Source: Streptomyces sp. SPB162 (lineage in GTDB: Bacteria; Actinomycetota; Actinomycetes; Streptomycetales; Streptomycetaceae). Taken from it: DNA of 64,000 bases. The DNA lies in assembly GCF_029504575.1 (NCBI RefSeq), contig NZ_JAQFII010000001.1:4037001-4101000 (forward strand). The letters are read 5' to 3'. This document shows, piece by piece, positions 43,053 to 51,566 of the stretch. The position numbers and the translations under genes were made by a program. The notes below the pieces were generated by a model. It was given only the letters and a program-made list of their open reading frames with translations. It made no database searches and was not told the DNA's origin. The first letter of the stretch is position 1; the number at the start of each line of letters is the position of its first letter.

Positions 43053-44342
43053 TCAGCTCTCGATGAAGGACTTCAGCGCGCTCGCCAGCAGGTACGGGTC
43101 GTCCGCGCCGCTCAACTCGCGGGCGGAGTGCATCGACAGGATGGGCACGCCGACGTCGACGGTGGTGATGCCGTGCCGGGCCGCGGTGATCGGGCCGATC
43201 GTCGTGCCGCACGGCATCGCGTTGTTCGACACGAAGTGCTGGAACGGCACCCCGACCCGCTCACAGGCGGCGGTGAAGATGCCGCGCCCCGAACCGTCGG
43301 TGGCGTAGCGCTGGTTGACGTTGGTCTTCAGGATCGGACCGCCGTTGGCACGCGGGTGGTGCGTGGGGTCGTGCCGCTCGACGTAGTTGGGGTGCACCGC
43401 GTGCCCGGAGTCGGACGAGACGCAGACCGTGCCGGCCAGCGCGCGCTGCCGGTGCTCGTAGTCGCCGCCGCGCGCGTGCACGGAGCGTTCCAACACGTTG
43501 CCGAGCAGGGGGCCCTGCGCGCCGGTGTCGGACTCGCTGCCGTTCTCCTCGTGGTCGAACGCCGCGAGGACGGGGATGTACGCGAGGTCCTGCCCGGCGA
43601 CGGCCGCCAGCGCCGCCGTGGCGGCGTGCACGGACAGCAGGTTGTCCATCCGGGGCGAGGCCAGCAGTTCGCGGTCGCGGCCCAGGTAGGCGGGCGGCTG
43701 CACGTCGTGCGCCATGACGTCCCAGCCGACGACGTCGGAACCGGCCACCCCGGCCTCGTCCGCGAGGAAGTCGATCAGGTCGCCGTCACTCGCCTTGCCG
43801 AGGCCCCAGACGGGCTGCATGTGCCGCTGCTTGTCCAGCGCGAGGCCGTTGTCGTTGACCCCGCGGTCCAGGTGGATGGCGAGTTGCGGGACGCGCAGCA
43901 GCGGGCGGTCGACGCTGACCAGCCGGGACGTGCCGTCGCGCAGCGTCAGCCGGCCGGAGAGCCCGAGGTCCCGGTCGAGCCAGCTGTTCAGCAGCGGTCC
44001 GCCGTAGAGCTCCACGGCGATCTGCCGCCAGCCGGCCGTGCCCATGTCAGGGCGGGGCTTCACCCGCAGGTTCGGTGAGTCGGTGTGCGCGCCCATGATG
44101 CGGAACGGGGTCTCCGGCCGTGCGCCCTCGGGGACGTACCAGGCGATGATCGCGCCGCCGCGCAGCACGTACCTGCCCCCCGCCGCACCGTCCCAGGAGT
44201 CGGTCTCCTGGACCTGCCGGAACCCGGCCTTCTCCAGCCGTTCCGCGGCGCTGGCCACGGCGTGGTAGGGCGACGGGCTGGCCTGCACAAAGGCCATCAG
44301 GTCATCGGTGTGGGTGCGCGTGAAGTGAGGGTGGACGCTCAT
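43053..44342 (-). CDS. M18-family aminopeptidase
   Basis: A 429-residue dinuclear zinc aminopeptidase (aspartyl/ApeB type) that trims N-terminal residues in the cytosol. Zinc-binding and catalytic segments are GAHTDSPNLRVKP, DHEENGSESDTGAQG, and the late IGPITAARHGITTVDVGVPILSMHSARE. The ATG at 44342 begins MSVHPHFTRTHTDDLMAFV, typical for the family. It stands alone. Confidence 0.92.
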   Translation of the reverse strand: MSVHPHFTRTHTDDLMAFVQASPSPYHAVASAAERLEKAGFRQVQETDSWDGAAGGRYVLRGGAIIAWYVPEGARPETPFRIMGAHTDSPNLRVKPRPDMGTAGWRQIAVELYGGPLLNSWLDRDLGLSGRLTLRDGTSRLVSVDRPLLRVPQLAIHLDRGVNDNGLALDKQRHMQPVWGLGKASDGDLIDFLADEAGVAGSDVVGWDVMAHDVQPPAYLGRDRELLASPRMDNLLSVHAATAALAAVAGQDLAYIPVLAAFDHEENGSESDTGAQGPLLGNVLERSVHARGGDYEHRQRALAGTVCVSSDSGHAVHPNYVERHDPTHHPRANGGPILKTNVNQRYATDGSGRGIFTAACERVGVPFQHFVSNNAMPCGTTIGPITAARHGITTVDVGVPILSMHSARELSGADDPYLLASALKSFIES

Positions 44343-44647
44343 GGAGCCAGCATAGAAGTCCCCATCGGCGGGGCGCGTCCGGCGGGGTGTGCGGTGCGCT
44401 TCTCAGGGGCCCCTACCGGCGGAACGCCCGGATCCGGCGCCTTTCGGGTCGTCGCACCGCCGCCCAAGTGCGGGCTGTCCGTCGGCTGTTGCCTTCCTGT
44501 GACGGAATCGGGTGGGTGGCGTCGCACATGATCCATAAGTTCAGTTCTGCAGCCGAAACTCCTTGGTCCCCACACGAAGGTGAAGAGCGGCACATCGCAC
44601 CACCCACCTTTCACCGCCCTTTCGGGCAGATCAGGGGTTCCGACACC
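44343..44647. other. Intergenic region before the repeat surface protein
   Basis: No gene was recognised in these 305 bases between divergent genes. It should hold two promoters; an AT-richer patch around 44528-44560 (CATGATCCATAAGTTCAG) is the best candidate. Confidence 0.35.
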
Positions 44648-45613
44648 ATGTCCGTACGCTTCGCACGCCGCCGTACCGCCCTCCGCGCCGCTCTCACCGC
44701 CGCCGCGGTCACCGGCGCCGTCCTCGTCCCGGCCGCCGGCGCCTTCGCCGACTCGGCCCAGCCGACCGCCAAGCCGACCGCGACGAAGCCGGTTCCTTCG
44801 CAGGCTCCGGACGCGGTGAAGGGCTGCACGGTCACCAAGACCATCAAGTCGGTCTTCGCCGGCTGGACGGTCGAGCTCAGCAACGGCCCGGCCGGCCCGA
44901 AGGCGGTCCTGAGGGACGAGAAGGGCAAGACGGTCTCGGTGGTGGACACGAAGGTCGAGACCGACGAGAAGTACGGTCTGAAGATCGTCGACTCCGAGGG
45001 GCTCTCGCCGGTCTTCGAGGACCGCAACCAGGGCGGTGCCATGCCGTGGCGCAAGACCGCCTTCCCGAAGCCCCCGAAGGGCTGTGTCGGTCAGCCCGGT
45101 GTGCCCGGAACGGTGACCCAGCACGGTTGCACGGTCACCAAGACGATTCAGGCGGTCTTCGGCGGCTGGACGGTCGACCTCAGCAACGGTCCTTCCGGTC
45201 CGAAGGCGGTCATGAAGGACCAGAAGGGCAAGTCCGTTGAGACGGTGGACAGGAACCACGTCACCAGCAACTCCATGCGGATCATCGGTGCCGGGGGCAC
45301 CTCGCCGCGCTTCGAGCAGAACAATCAGGGCGGCGGCCACCCGTGGACCAAGGCCGCTTTCCCCGCGCTCCCCAAGAGCTGCGTGAAGACCACCACCACG
45401 GGCACGACCACCACGGGCACGACCACCAACACCACCTCCGGTGGCCAGACCAAGACCCTTCCCAAGGGCAGCGTCGCCGCCGGTGCGGAGAACGTGACCG
45501 CGAAGGACAACTCCGCGCTGATCGTCGCGGGTGGCGTGGCCGGCGCCGCGGGTGTCGCGGGCCTCGGGGTCCTGGTCCTGCGCCGCCGCCGCTCCGCGGT
45601 CGCCGGCGTCTGA
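44648..45613 (+). CDS. Exported two-repeat surface protein next to a class F sortase
   Basis: A 321-residue secreted protein. The signal peptide (RRRTALRAALTAAAVTGAVL, cleaved near AFADSAQP) is followed by two homologous domains: GCTVTKTIKSVFAGWTVELS at about 58 and GCTVTKTIQAVFGGWTVDLS at about 160, then a Thr-rich stretch, and a tail LPKGSVAAG plus a membrane helix and RRRR. The tail looks like a sorting signal but LPKGS is not a normal LPXTG. The downstream sortase starts 49 bases after. Function is unknown; display on the cell surface is likely. Confidence 0.72.
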   Translation: MSVRFARRRTALRAALTAAAVTGAVLVPAAGAFADSAQPTAKPTATKPVPSQAPDAVKGCTVTKTIKSVFAGWTVELSNGPAGPKAVLRDEKGKTVSVVDTKVETDEKYGLKIVDSEGLSPVFEDRNQGGAMPWRKTAFPKPPKGCVGQPGVPGTVTQHGCTVTKTIQAVFGGWTVDLSNGPSGPKAVMKDQKGKSVETVDRNHVTSNSMRIIGAGGTSPRFEQNNQGGGHPWTKAAFPALPKSCVKTTTTGTTTTGTTTNTTSGGQTKTLPKGSVAAGAENVTAKDNSALIVAGGVAGAAGVAGLGVLVLRRRRSAVAGV

Positions 45614-45661
45614 CCCCGGCCGGAACAGCAGGCAGCAGGAACTGAAGGAGCGAGTCGTCCC

Positions 45662-46315
45662 ATGCCCGTGCCCACCGGATCCCGGTCACGCTGGATCGTG
45701 GTCGCCTGTGTGCTGGCGCTGGTCGCCGGTGGCTGGGCGCTCGTCTCCGGGCTCAGCGGCGGCGGTCACCCCGCCGCCGCGAGCGCCCACATCGCGGCCA
45801 CCGCGCCGCCGGCCCGCCCCGGTGCCGCCAAGCCGTCCGCCCGTGCCGCCGCCGCGGCTCCGATGACCGCCTCGAAGCCGGTCCGGGTGCGGATCCCGGC
45901 GGCGGGCGTCGACACCGGCCCCGTGCTGGAGCTGGGGTTGGCCGCCGACGGAACGGTCGAGGTCCCCTCGGTCCGGCAGGCCGACCGGATCGGCTGGTAC
46001 AAGGGCGGCGTCACCCCGGGCGAACTCGGGCCCGCGGTGTTGATCGGGCACTTCGACACGGTCGAGGGCCCCGCCGTCCTGAAGGACGTCGCGAAGGTCA
46101 GGGCCGGCGACCGGATCACGGTGGACCGCGCGGACGGTTCGACGGCGGTCTTCACCGTCCGCACGCTGGAGCAGGTGGACAAGGACGCCTTCCCCACCGC
46201 GAAGGTCTACGGCGACACGACCCGTCCCGAGCTGCGGCTGATCACCTGCGGCGGGGACCTGCGCGGCGGTCACCGCCCGGACAACATCATCGTCTACGCG
46301 GATCTGACGACCTGA
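45662..46315 (+). CDS. Class F sortase
   Basis: A 217-residue transpeptidase anchored by one N-terminal helix (WIVVACVLALVAGGWALVSGL). The catalytic residues are in AVLIGHFDT (His), LRLITCGG (Cys) and GGHRPDN (Arg). An Ala/Pro-rich linker precedes the catalytic domain. Class F sortases are the single-copy actinobacterial type. It follows a surface protein with a sorting-like tail, which may be a substrate. Confidence 0.86.
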   Translation: MPVPTGSRSRWIVVACVLALVAGGWALVSGLSGGGHPAAASAHIAATAPPARPGAAKPSARAAAAAPMTASKPVRVRIPAAGVDTGPVLELGLAADGTVEVPSVRQADRIGWYKGGVTPGELGPAVLIGHFDTVEGPAVLKDVAKVRAGDRITVDRADGSTAVFTVRTLEQVDKDAFPTAKVYGDTTRPELRLITCGGDLRGGHRPDNIIVYADLTT

Positions 46316-46608
46316 TCCCGGGCGACCGCGGCGGAGGTCCTGCGGACCGTGCCGCGGATCACGCCTCCCCGAACGTCCCCACCGTGCCACGACGCCCGCC
46401 GCGGCCTCGCACTCTGCCCCCGCCGAGTCGTGTCGTGGTGCCCGCACCGGGTTCCCGCGGTTCTTGATGCCACCGGGCCCGTGTTCGACCCGGAGGGCCC
46501 GGACGGGGGTGCGGACGGTGGCGCCGACAGGCCGCGGACGCGGGCGCGCCGCCCGCCCGGGGAATCGGGAACGGGCGGCGCGGCCTGTCAATGGGTGCGG
46601 CGAACCGC
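46316..46608. terminator. Intergenic region with terminator stem
   Basis: These 293 bases between convergent sortase and acyl-CoA dehydrogenase genes contain CGCGCCGCCCG (46545-46555) pairing perfectly with 46572-46582 across 16 bases. Nothing else was recognised. Confidence 0.6.
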
Positions 46609-48435
46609 TCAGAAGGCTTCTTCCGGCAGGTCCATCACGTCGAGCGTGACGGTCTCGGCCAGCGACCGCTGGACGCCGACGTTCGGGAGGATGTTGGCGG
46701 CGAAGAACTTCGCGGCCGCGATCTTGCCGGTGTAGAAGGCCGCGTCCTTGGCGCCGGCGGACGGCAGCTTCTCGGCGGCCACGGCGGCACCGCGCAGCAG
46801 CAGGTAGCCGATGACGACGTCGCCGGAGGCGAGCAGCAGGCGGGTGGAGTTCAGGCCGACCTTGTAGATCGACCGGACGTCCTTCTCGGTGCCGGCCAGG
46901 TCGGTCAGCATGGCGCCGACGATGGCCTCCAGGTCCACGGCGGACGTGGCGAGCTGCTCGCGGGCGGCGGCCAGCTCCTCGCCGCCGACGGCCTCGGCGA
47001 GGAACTTCTTGATCTCCTCGGACAGGGTGGTCAGCGCCTGGCCCTGGTCGCGGACGATCTTGCGGAAGAAGTAGTCCTGGCCCTGGATCGCCGTGGTGCC
47101 CTCGTAGAGGGTGTCGATCTTGGCGTCCCGGATGTACTGCTCGATCGGGTACTCCTGCAGGTAGCCGGAGCCACCGAAGGTCTGCAGGGACTGGGCGAGC
47201 TGCTCGTAGGACTTCTCGGAGCCGTACCCCTTGACGATCGGGAGCAGCAGGTCGTTGAGGCCGATCAGCGCCTTGGCGTCCTCGCCCGCCGCCTCCTTGA
47301 CCGCGATCTGGTCCTGGACGGAGGCGGTGTAGAGCACCAGGGAGCGCATGCCCTCGGCGTACGCCTTCTGCGTCATCAGCGAGCGGCGCACGTCCGGGTG
47401 GTGCGTGATGGTGACCTTCGGCGCGGTCTTGTCCATGAACTGCGCCAGGTCCGGGCCCTGCACGCGCTCCTTGGCGTACTCCAGCGCGTTCAGGTAGCCG
47501 GTGGAGAGCGTCGCGATGGCCTTCGTGCCGACCATCATGCGGGCGAACTCGATGATGCGGAACATCTGGCGGATGCCGTCGTGCTTGTCACCGAGCAGCC
47601 AGCCCTTGGCGGGGTGCTGGTCGCCGAAGGTCATCTCGCAGGTGTTGGAGGCCTTGAGGCCCATCTTGTGCTCGACGTTGGTGGCGTAGGCGCCGTTGCG
47701 CTCGCCCAGCTCGCCGGTCTCCCAGTCGAAGTCGTACTTCGGCACGATGAAGAGCGACAGGCCCTTGGTGCCGGGGCCGGCGCCCTCGGGGCGGGCCAGC
47801 ACCAGGTGGATGATGTTCTCGGACATGTCGTGCTCGCCCGAGGTGATGAAGCGCTTCACACCCTCGATGTGCCAGGAGCCGTCCTCCTGCTCCACAGCCT
47901 TCGTCCGGCCCGCGCCCACGTCGGAGCCCGCGTCCGGCTCGGTCAGCACCATCGTGGCGCCCCACTGGCGGTCCACCATGAGCTGGGCGACCTTGGCCTG
48001 CTCCTCGGTGCCCTCCTCGAAGACGACGCCGGCGAACGCCGGGCCGGAGGAGTACATCCAGATGGCCGGGTTGGAGCCGAGGATCAGCTCCGCGTAGGAC
48101 CAGATGAGGGAGGCGGGCGTCTTGGTGCCGCCGATCTCCTCGGGGATGCCCAGGCGCCAGTACTCGGAGTCCATGAAGGCCTGGTAGCTCTTCTTGAACG
48201 TGGCGGGCACCGGGGCGGTGTTGTCCGTCGGGTCGAAGACCGGCGGGTTGCGGTCGGCGTCGGTGAAGGACGCGGCCAGCTCGTTCTCCGCGAGGCGCGA
48301 GACCTCGCTGAGGATGCTCTTGGCGGTCTCCACGTCCATCTCGGCGAACGGGCCGGTGCCGTAGAGCTTGTCGCGGCCGAGCACCTCGAAGAGGTTGAAC
48401 TCGATGTCGCGGAGGTTGGACTTGTAGTGGCCCAT
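46609..48435 (-). CDS. Acyl-CoA dehydrogenase (long FadE5-type)
   Basis: FAD-dependent acyl-CoA dehydrogenase of 608 residues, the long form with an extra N-terminal region and a C-terminal helical domain. Signatures include TMVLTEPDAGSDVGAGRTKA, EGVKRFITSGEHDM, and TFGGSGYLQEYPIEQYIRDAKIDTLYEGTT, the substrate and flavin pocket. The ATG at 48435 (MGHYKSNLRDIEFNLFEVLG) follows GGAG with nine bases. In S. coelicolor such a gene lies close to the pirin gene, consistent with conserved order here. It acts in beta-oxidation. Confidence 0.92.
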   Translation of the reverse strand: MGHYKSNLRDIEFNLFEVLGRDKLYGTGPFAEMDVETAKSILSEVSRLAENELAASFTDADRNPPVFDPTDNTAPVPATFKKSYQAFMDSEYWRLGIPEEIGGTKTPASLIWSYAELILGSNPAIWMYSSGPAFAGVVFEEGTEEQAKVAQLMVDRQWGATMVLTEPDAGSDVGAGRTKAVEQEDGSWHIEGVKRFITSGEHDMSENIIHLVLARPEGAGPGTKGLSLFIVPKYDFDWETGELGERNGAYATNVEHKMGLKASNTCEMTFGDQHPAKGWLLGDKHDGIRQMFRIIEFARMMVGTKAIATLSTGYLNALEYAKERVQGPDLAQFMDKTAPKVTITHHPDVRRSLMTQKAYAEGMRSLVLYTASVQDQIAVKEAAGEDAKALIGLNDLLLPIVKGYGSEKSYEQLAQSLQTFGGSGYLQEYPIEQYIRDAKIDTLYEGTTAIQGQDYFFRKIVRDQGQALTTLSEEIKKFLAEAVGGEELAAAREQLATSAVDLEAIVGAMLTDLAGTEKDVRSIYKVGLNSTRLLLASGDVVIGYLLLRGAAVAAEKLPSAGAKDAAFYTGKIAAAKFFAANILPNVGVQRSLAETVTLDVMDLPEEAF

Positions 48436-48575
48436 GACGACGGCTCCGTATCGCACTCGATCAGTTACGTGGCAGTACTACAGCAAGCAGTAATACAGAA
48501 TGATGCTACCCGCCGGTAATAAGAAGCAACCCCTTGCCGCCCGGATGTGACGGGACACTCGCTAGTCTTGGGGTC

Positions 48576-49013
48576 GTGTACGGCTACGACCAGACCTCGC
48601 ATCCCGGCCCACCGCCCGGCGCTGCCCCGATGCCGGGGGTGTACCCCGAGCCGTCCCCACCCTCGCTCGCGGACGCCGTCAGGGCCTTCACCACGGGTTC
48701 CCTGTCCGCGGAGGACTTCCAGGCGATCTTCTCGACGTCGAAGGTCTACTGCCCGCGCGGCGAGAACCCCGGATTCCTGGCGCTGCACGACACGCAGCAG
48801 CCGGTGATCCCGATGTTCACCTCGCTCAAGGAGCTGCGGCGGTACGCGGGCAAGGAGTCCAAGTACTTCGTCATCACCGGTGCCGAGGTGCTCGACCTGC
48901 TGCCGACCGGCTACGGCTTCGTGCTGGACATCGACGGCCAGCACCGGATGGTCTTCGACGCCAAGGCCGTCGAGCAGATGGTGGAGTTCACCATGCGCCG
49001 GATGTACGGCTAG
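48576..49013 (+). CDS. SseB-family protein
   Basis: A 145-residue protein with an SseB N-terminal-type domain (CPRGENPGFLALHDTQQPVIPMFTSLKELRRYAGKESKYFVITGAEVLDLLP split by strands here). It begins with a Pro/Gly-rich stretch. GTG at 48576 lies only seven bases past a TAGTCT -10-like hexamer (48563-48568), so a leaderless transcript is likely. Function in actinobacteria is not known. It is just before pirin. Confidence 0.7.
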   Translation: MYGYDQTSHPGPPPGAAPMPGVYPEPSPPSLADAVRAFTTGSLSAEDFQAIFSTSKVYCPRGENPGFLALHDTQQPVIPMFTSLKELRRYAGKESKYFVITGAEVLDLLPTGYGFVLDIDGQHRMVFDAKAVEQMVEFTMRRMYG

Positions 49014-49107
49014 CTTCTCAGCTCCCCGCTGACCTGCGGGAATAGGGCATGCCTTGCTGAATGTTCACTATTCAACTAAGTTGGATCCAGAACACGAGGA
49101 GGACCCC

Positions 49108-49374
49108 ATGCCCGCCGTGACCGTCGAGAACCCGTTGACCCTGCCGCGCGTGTCCGCGCCCGCTGACGCGGTGCCGCGTCCGGCGCTGGCTGTCTCCACC
49201 GCGCCGAGCGGTTTCGAGGGCGAGGGCTTCCCCGTCCGCCGCGCTTTCGCGGGCATCGACTACAAGAACCTCGACCCGTTCATCATGATGGACCAGATGG
49301 GTGAGGTGGAGTACGCCCCGGGTGAGCCGAAGGATTCTATCAGTTGGGGGTGTTTCTCGACGGATGCTCGCTGA
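49108..49374 (+). pseudogene. Host pirin gene, cut by element integration (5' fragment)
   Basis: The first 75 codons (49108-49332) encode a standard pirin start up to GEVEYAPGEPK; the rest, DSISWGCFSTDAR, is read from mobile-element DNA. The RBS GAGGAGG and a normal promoter remain, and the AT-rich dyad-like sequence around 49060-49083 may be its operator. In Streptomyces, pirin (SCO3798 of S. coelicolor) is the site of phiC31 attB, and the break falls exactly at that point. The missing 3' part should lie at the far end of the element, outside this window. Confidence 0.9.
49308..49350. other. attL, junction of host pirin and element (phiC31-type)
   Basis: The left half, starting GGAGTACGCCCCGGGTGAGC, matches the phiC31 attB arm closely. 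The right half GGATTCTATCAGTTGGGGG has CAGTTGGGG nine bases past the crossover AA (49330-49331), the same spacing as in phiC31 attP. This marks the left end of the element. Confidence 0.85.
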
Positions 49375-49410
49375 CCTGCGGAAGCTCCCAACCAGAGAAG
49401 AGCCGGACCC

Positions 49411-50382
49411 ATGCCTGCTGTAAGCGTCGACAACCCCCTGACCCTGCCGCGCGTGGCCGCATCGGCAGGTGCCGTGCCTCGCCCCGTGCTGGCCGTGACG
49501 ACCGCCCCGAGCGGTTTCGAGGGCGAAGGCTTCCCTGTCCGCCGCGCTTTCGCGGGCATCGACTACAAGAACCTCGATCCGTTCATCATGATGGACCAGA
49601 TGGGTGAGGTGGACTATCAGCCTGGGGAGCCGAAAGGCACCCCGTGGCACCCGCACCGCGGCTTCGAAACCGTCACCTACATCATCGACGGCATCTTCGA
49701 CCACCAGGACAGCCAGGGCGGCGGCGGCACCATCACCAATGGCGACACCCAGTGGATGACGGCTGGCTCGGGCCTGCTGCATATCGAGGCGCCGCCGGAG
49801 CACCTCGTCACGTCGGGCGGTCTCTTCCACGGACTCCAGCTGTGGGTGAACCTCCCCGCCAAGGACAAGATGATGGCCCCGCGCTACCAGGACATCCGCG
49901 GCGGCAACGTCCAGCTGCTGACCTCCCCCGACGGCGGCGCTCTCCTGCGTGTCATCGCCGGTGAGCTGGACGGTCACGCCGGTCCCGGCGTCACCCACAC
50001 GCCGATCACGATGATTCACGCGACGCTGGCCCCGGGTGCGGAGATCACCCTGCCGTGGCGTGAGGACTTCAACGGCCTCGCGTACGTGCTGGCGGGCAAG
50101 GGCTCAGTCGGTGCCGAGCGCCGTCCGATCCACCTGGGCCAGACCGCTGTCTTCGGCGTGGGCTCCTCGCTTACCGTCCGCGCGGACGAGCGGCAGGACG
50201 CGCACACGCCGGACCTGGAGGTCGTCCTCCTCGGCGGCCAGCCGATTCGAGAGCCGATGGCGCATTACGGGCCGTTCGTCATGAACACCAGGGAAGAGCT
50301 TCAGCAGACGTTCGAGGACTTCCAGAAGGGGCGGCTGGGCACGATCCCGGCCGTCCACGGGATGTCCGAGGGCGGGCTGTAG
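49411..50382 (+). CDS. Complete pirin carried by the element
   Basis: A 323-residue cupin-type pirin with metal ligands in WHPHRGFETVTYIIDG (His80, His82) and HIEAPPEH. Over the first 75 residues it matches the cut host copy at 66 positions, so it is related but not a recent duplicate. It starts 36 bases after the fragment's stop, so the host pirin promoter can drive it; its own ribosome site is weak. The bases around the att point differ from a normal attB (GACTATCAGCCTGGGGAGCC, then GAAAGGC). It probably replaces the function of the host gene and resists the integrase. Confidence 0.9.
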   Translation: MPAVSVDNPLTLPRVAASAGAVPRPVLAVTTAPSGFEGEGFPVRRAFAGIDYKNLDPFIMMDQMGEVDYQPGEPKGTPWHPHRGFETVTYIIDGIFDHQDSQGGGGTITNGDTQWMTAGSGLLHIEAPPEHLVTSGGLFHGLQLWVNLPAKDKMMAPRYQDIRGGNVQLLTSPDGGALLRVIAGELDGHAGPGVTHTPITMIHATLAPGAEITLPWREDFNGLAYVLAGKGSVGAERRPIHLGQTAVFGVGSSLTVRADERQDAHTPDLEVVLLGGQPIREPMAHYGPFVMNTREELQQTFEDFQKGRLGTIPAVHGMSEGGL

Positions 50383-50400
50383 GGCTCGCTATGACCAGAT

Positions 50401-50440
50401 GCGGACGAGCCCAGTCTGGACAGGGACGGGGCTCGTCCGC
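50401..50440 (+). terminator. Terminator after element pirin
   Basis: GCGGACGAGCCC (50401-50412) pairs perfectly with 50429-50440 over 16 bases, 19 bases past the pirin stop. Confidence 0.65.
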
Positions 50441-50816
50441 GCTTGCTCCCTGGCTCGGTTCGTCTTGATTGGTCGGCTGCGGGGTGGGCAGGAACAGCCC
50501 TTGGTTTCAATGGCCCACTGCTGCGCGAGCGTGAACCGTGCGCGCAAGGGCTCAGTGCCGGGGCCGTCTTCTGGGTCTCCTAGTAAACGGCCAGGTCGGC
50601 GACCTGCGGCGATCTTCTCGGCGGGGCGCTGACCTGGCCGTTCTTCGCTTGGTGGCGTTGGGGCCGGACGGCCAAGATCAGCAGTCTTGCGGACTGTGTG
50701 CGGACTGCCGGGGACAGCGCTGTGGCGCCCTGTCCTGCCGCCCAGGGGCGACGAGATGAGCGACATGATGACGATGGTCGCTGCTGGGCTGACACGATGA
50801 GGGCGGCTTGTCCGGG
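50441..50816. other. Gene-poor stretch between pirin and cargo block
   Basis: No convincing gene. It includes an inverted repeat AACGGCCAGGTC (50586-50597) with 50631-50642, perfect 12-bp arms and a 33-base loop, which may terminate the minus-strand cargo transcript. Confidence 0.4.
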
Positions 50817-51002
50817 TCACACGGTCGGCGCCTCGGTGTCTGGGGCGGAGGCGGTGTGGCCCGTCCGGGCGTCGTTGATGATCTGCTGCTGGTGGACCGC
50901 CAGGCCCAGGGCGGCGATGCCCACGAGGTGGAGGGCGGCCCAGCTGGCGGTGAGGACCGTGCCGAGTCGGTCGCGGTCCGGTGCCGCGTGGCGGGCGCTC
51001 AT
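50817..51002 (-). CDS. Small membrane protein of the cargo block
   Basis: A 61-residue protein with one helix (TVLTASWAALHLVGIAALGLAV) and a polar C-terminus ending DTEAPTV. The ATG at 51002 overlaps the stop of the HAD gene as ATGA, so translation is coupled. No family recognised. As last gene of the set it may be an immunity, anchor or accessory protein; that is speculative. Confidence 0.55.
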   Translation of the reverse strand: MSARHAAPDRDRLGTVLTASWAALHLVGIAALGLAVHQQQIINDARTGHTASAPDTEAPTV

Positions 51003-51547
51003 CAGGCCGCTTCCTTGCTGCTGGCGAGGTCGATGGCCCACTCCAGGGCGGTCGTGACGTGTTCGGGCTGTAGGCCGGCGTGCGGGTCGGGCTCGACCAG
51101 CAGGGTCGCGCGTCCGGCGGCGGTGCGGTCGGCGGCCCACTGGTGGTCGAGCGGGGTGAAGTCGTCGTCGATCCACACGACTGGGGAATCTGCGAGCCAC
51201 CGCTCGGCATGGTCGCGTTTCCACAGGTAGCCGTCGGGGTGGCTGGTGGTGATCGCGGGGCGGGGCAACTCGATGTGCTCGAAGGCGGGCAGGCCGAGCA
51301 GGGGGCCGATCAGGCGCGGGGCGTCGATGCGCCAACTGGTGCACCACATCGGCCGGACGAGCCCGGTGTTGATGGCGTCGGCCATCAGCGGGCCGTGCTC
51401 CGGATTGAGCCACACGCAGATCGGGTCGGCATAGCCAGTCACCTGGACCTGGTGGCGGGTGTGGGTCGCCGGGGTGGACTTGTCCTGGGCCGGGAACGGG
51501 ATCAGCACCCCGTCTATGTCCAGCAGCAGGAACGGGATCTGGTGCAT
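51002..51547 (-). CDS. HAD-like phosphatase of the RNA-repair (Swiss Army Knife) type
   Basis: A 181-residue HAD-fold protein with FLLLDIDGVLIPF (nucleophile Asp in DIDG), a second motif WCTSW and the acidic motif VVWIDDDF. This layout fits the HAD domain found in Swiss Army Knife RNA-repair proteins, predicted to act on RNA ends. The family call is from motif pattern and not certain. It lies 19 bases after the methyltransferase stop, and is coupled to a small membrane protein. Confidence 0.65.
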   Translation of the reverse strand: MHQIPFLLLDIDGVLIPFPAQDKSTPATHTRHQVQVTGYADPICVWLNPEHGPLMADAINTGLVRPMWCTSWRIDAPRLIGPLLGLPAFEHIELPRPAITTSHPDGYLWKRDHAERWLADSPVVWIDDDFTPLDHQWAADRTAAGRATLLVEPDPHAGLQPEHVTTALEWAIDLASSKEAA

Positions 51548-51566
51548 CGGTGCCTCCGGGGGTTGG

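Noticed and set aside
49108..50382. Simple tandem duplication of pirin
   Set aside because: The first copy ends exactly at a phiC31-type crossover and continues in attP-like DNA; 9 of 75 residues differ, so it is not a recent local copy.
50389..51210. Minus-strand frame of 273 codons
   Set aside because: Runs opposite a better-supported pair of frames (HAD and small membrane protein) and has no conserved sequence.
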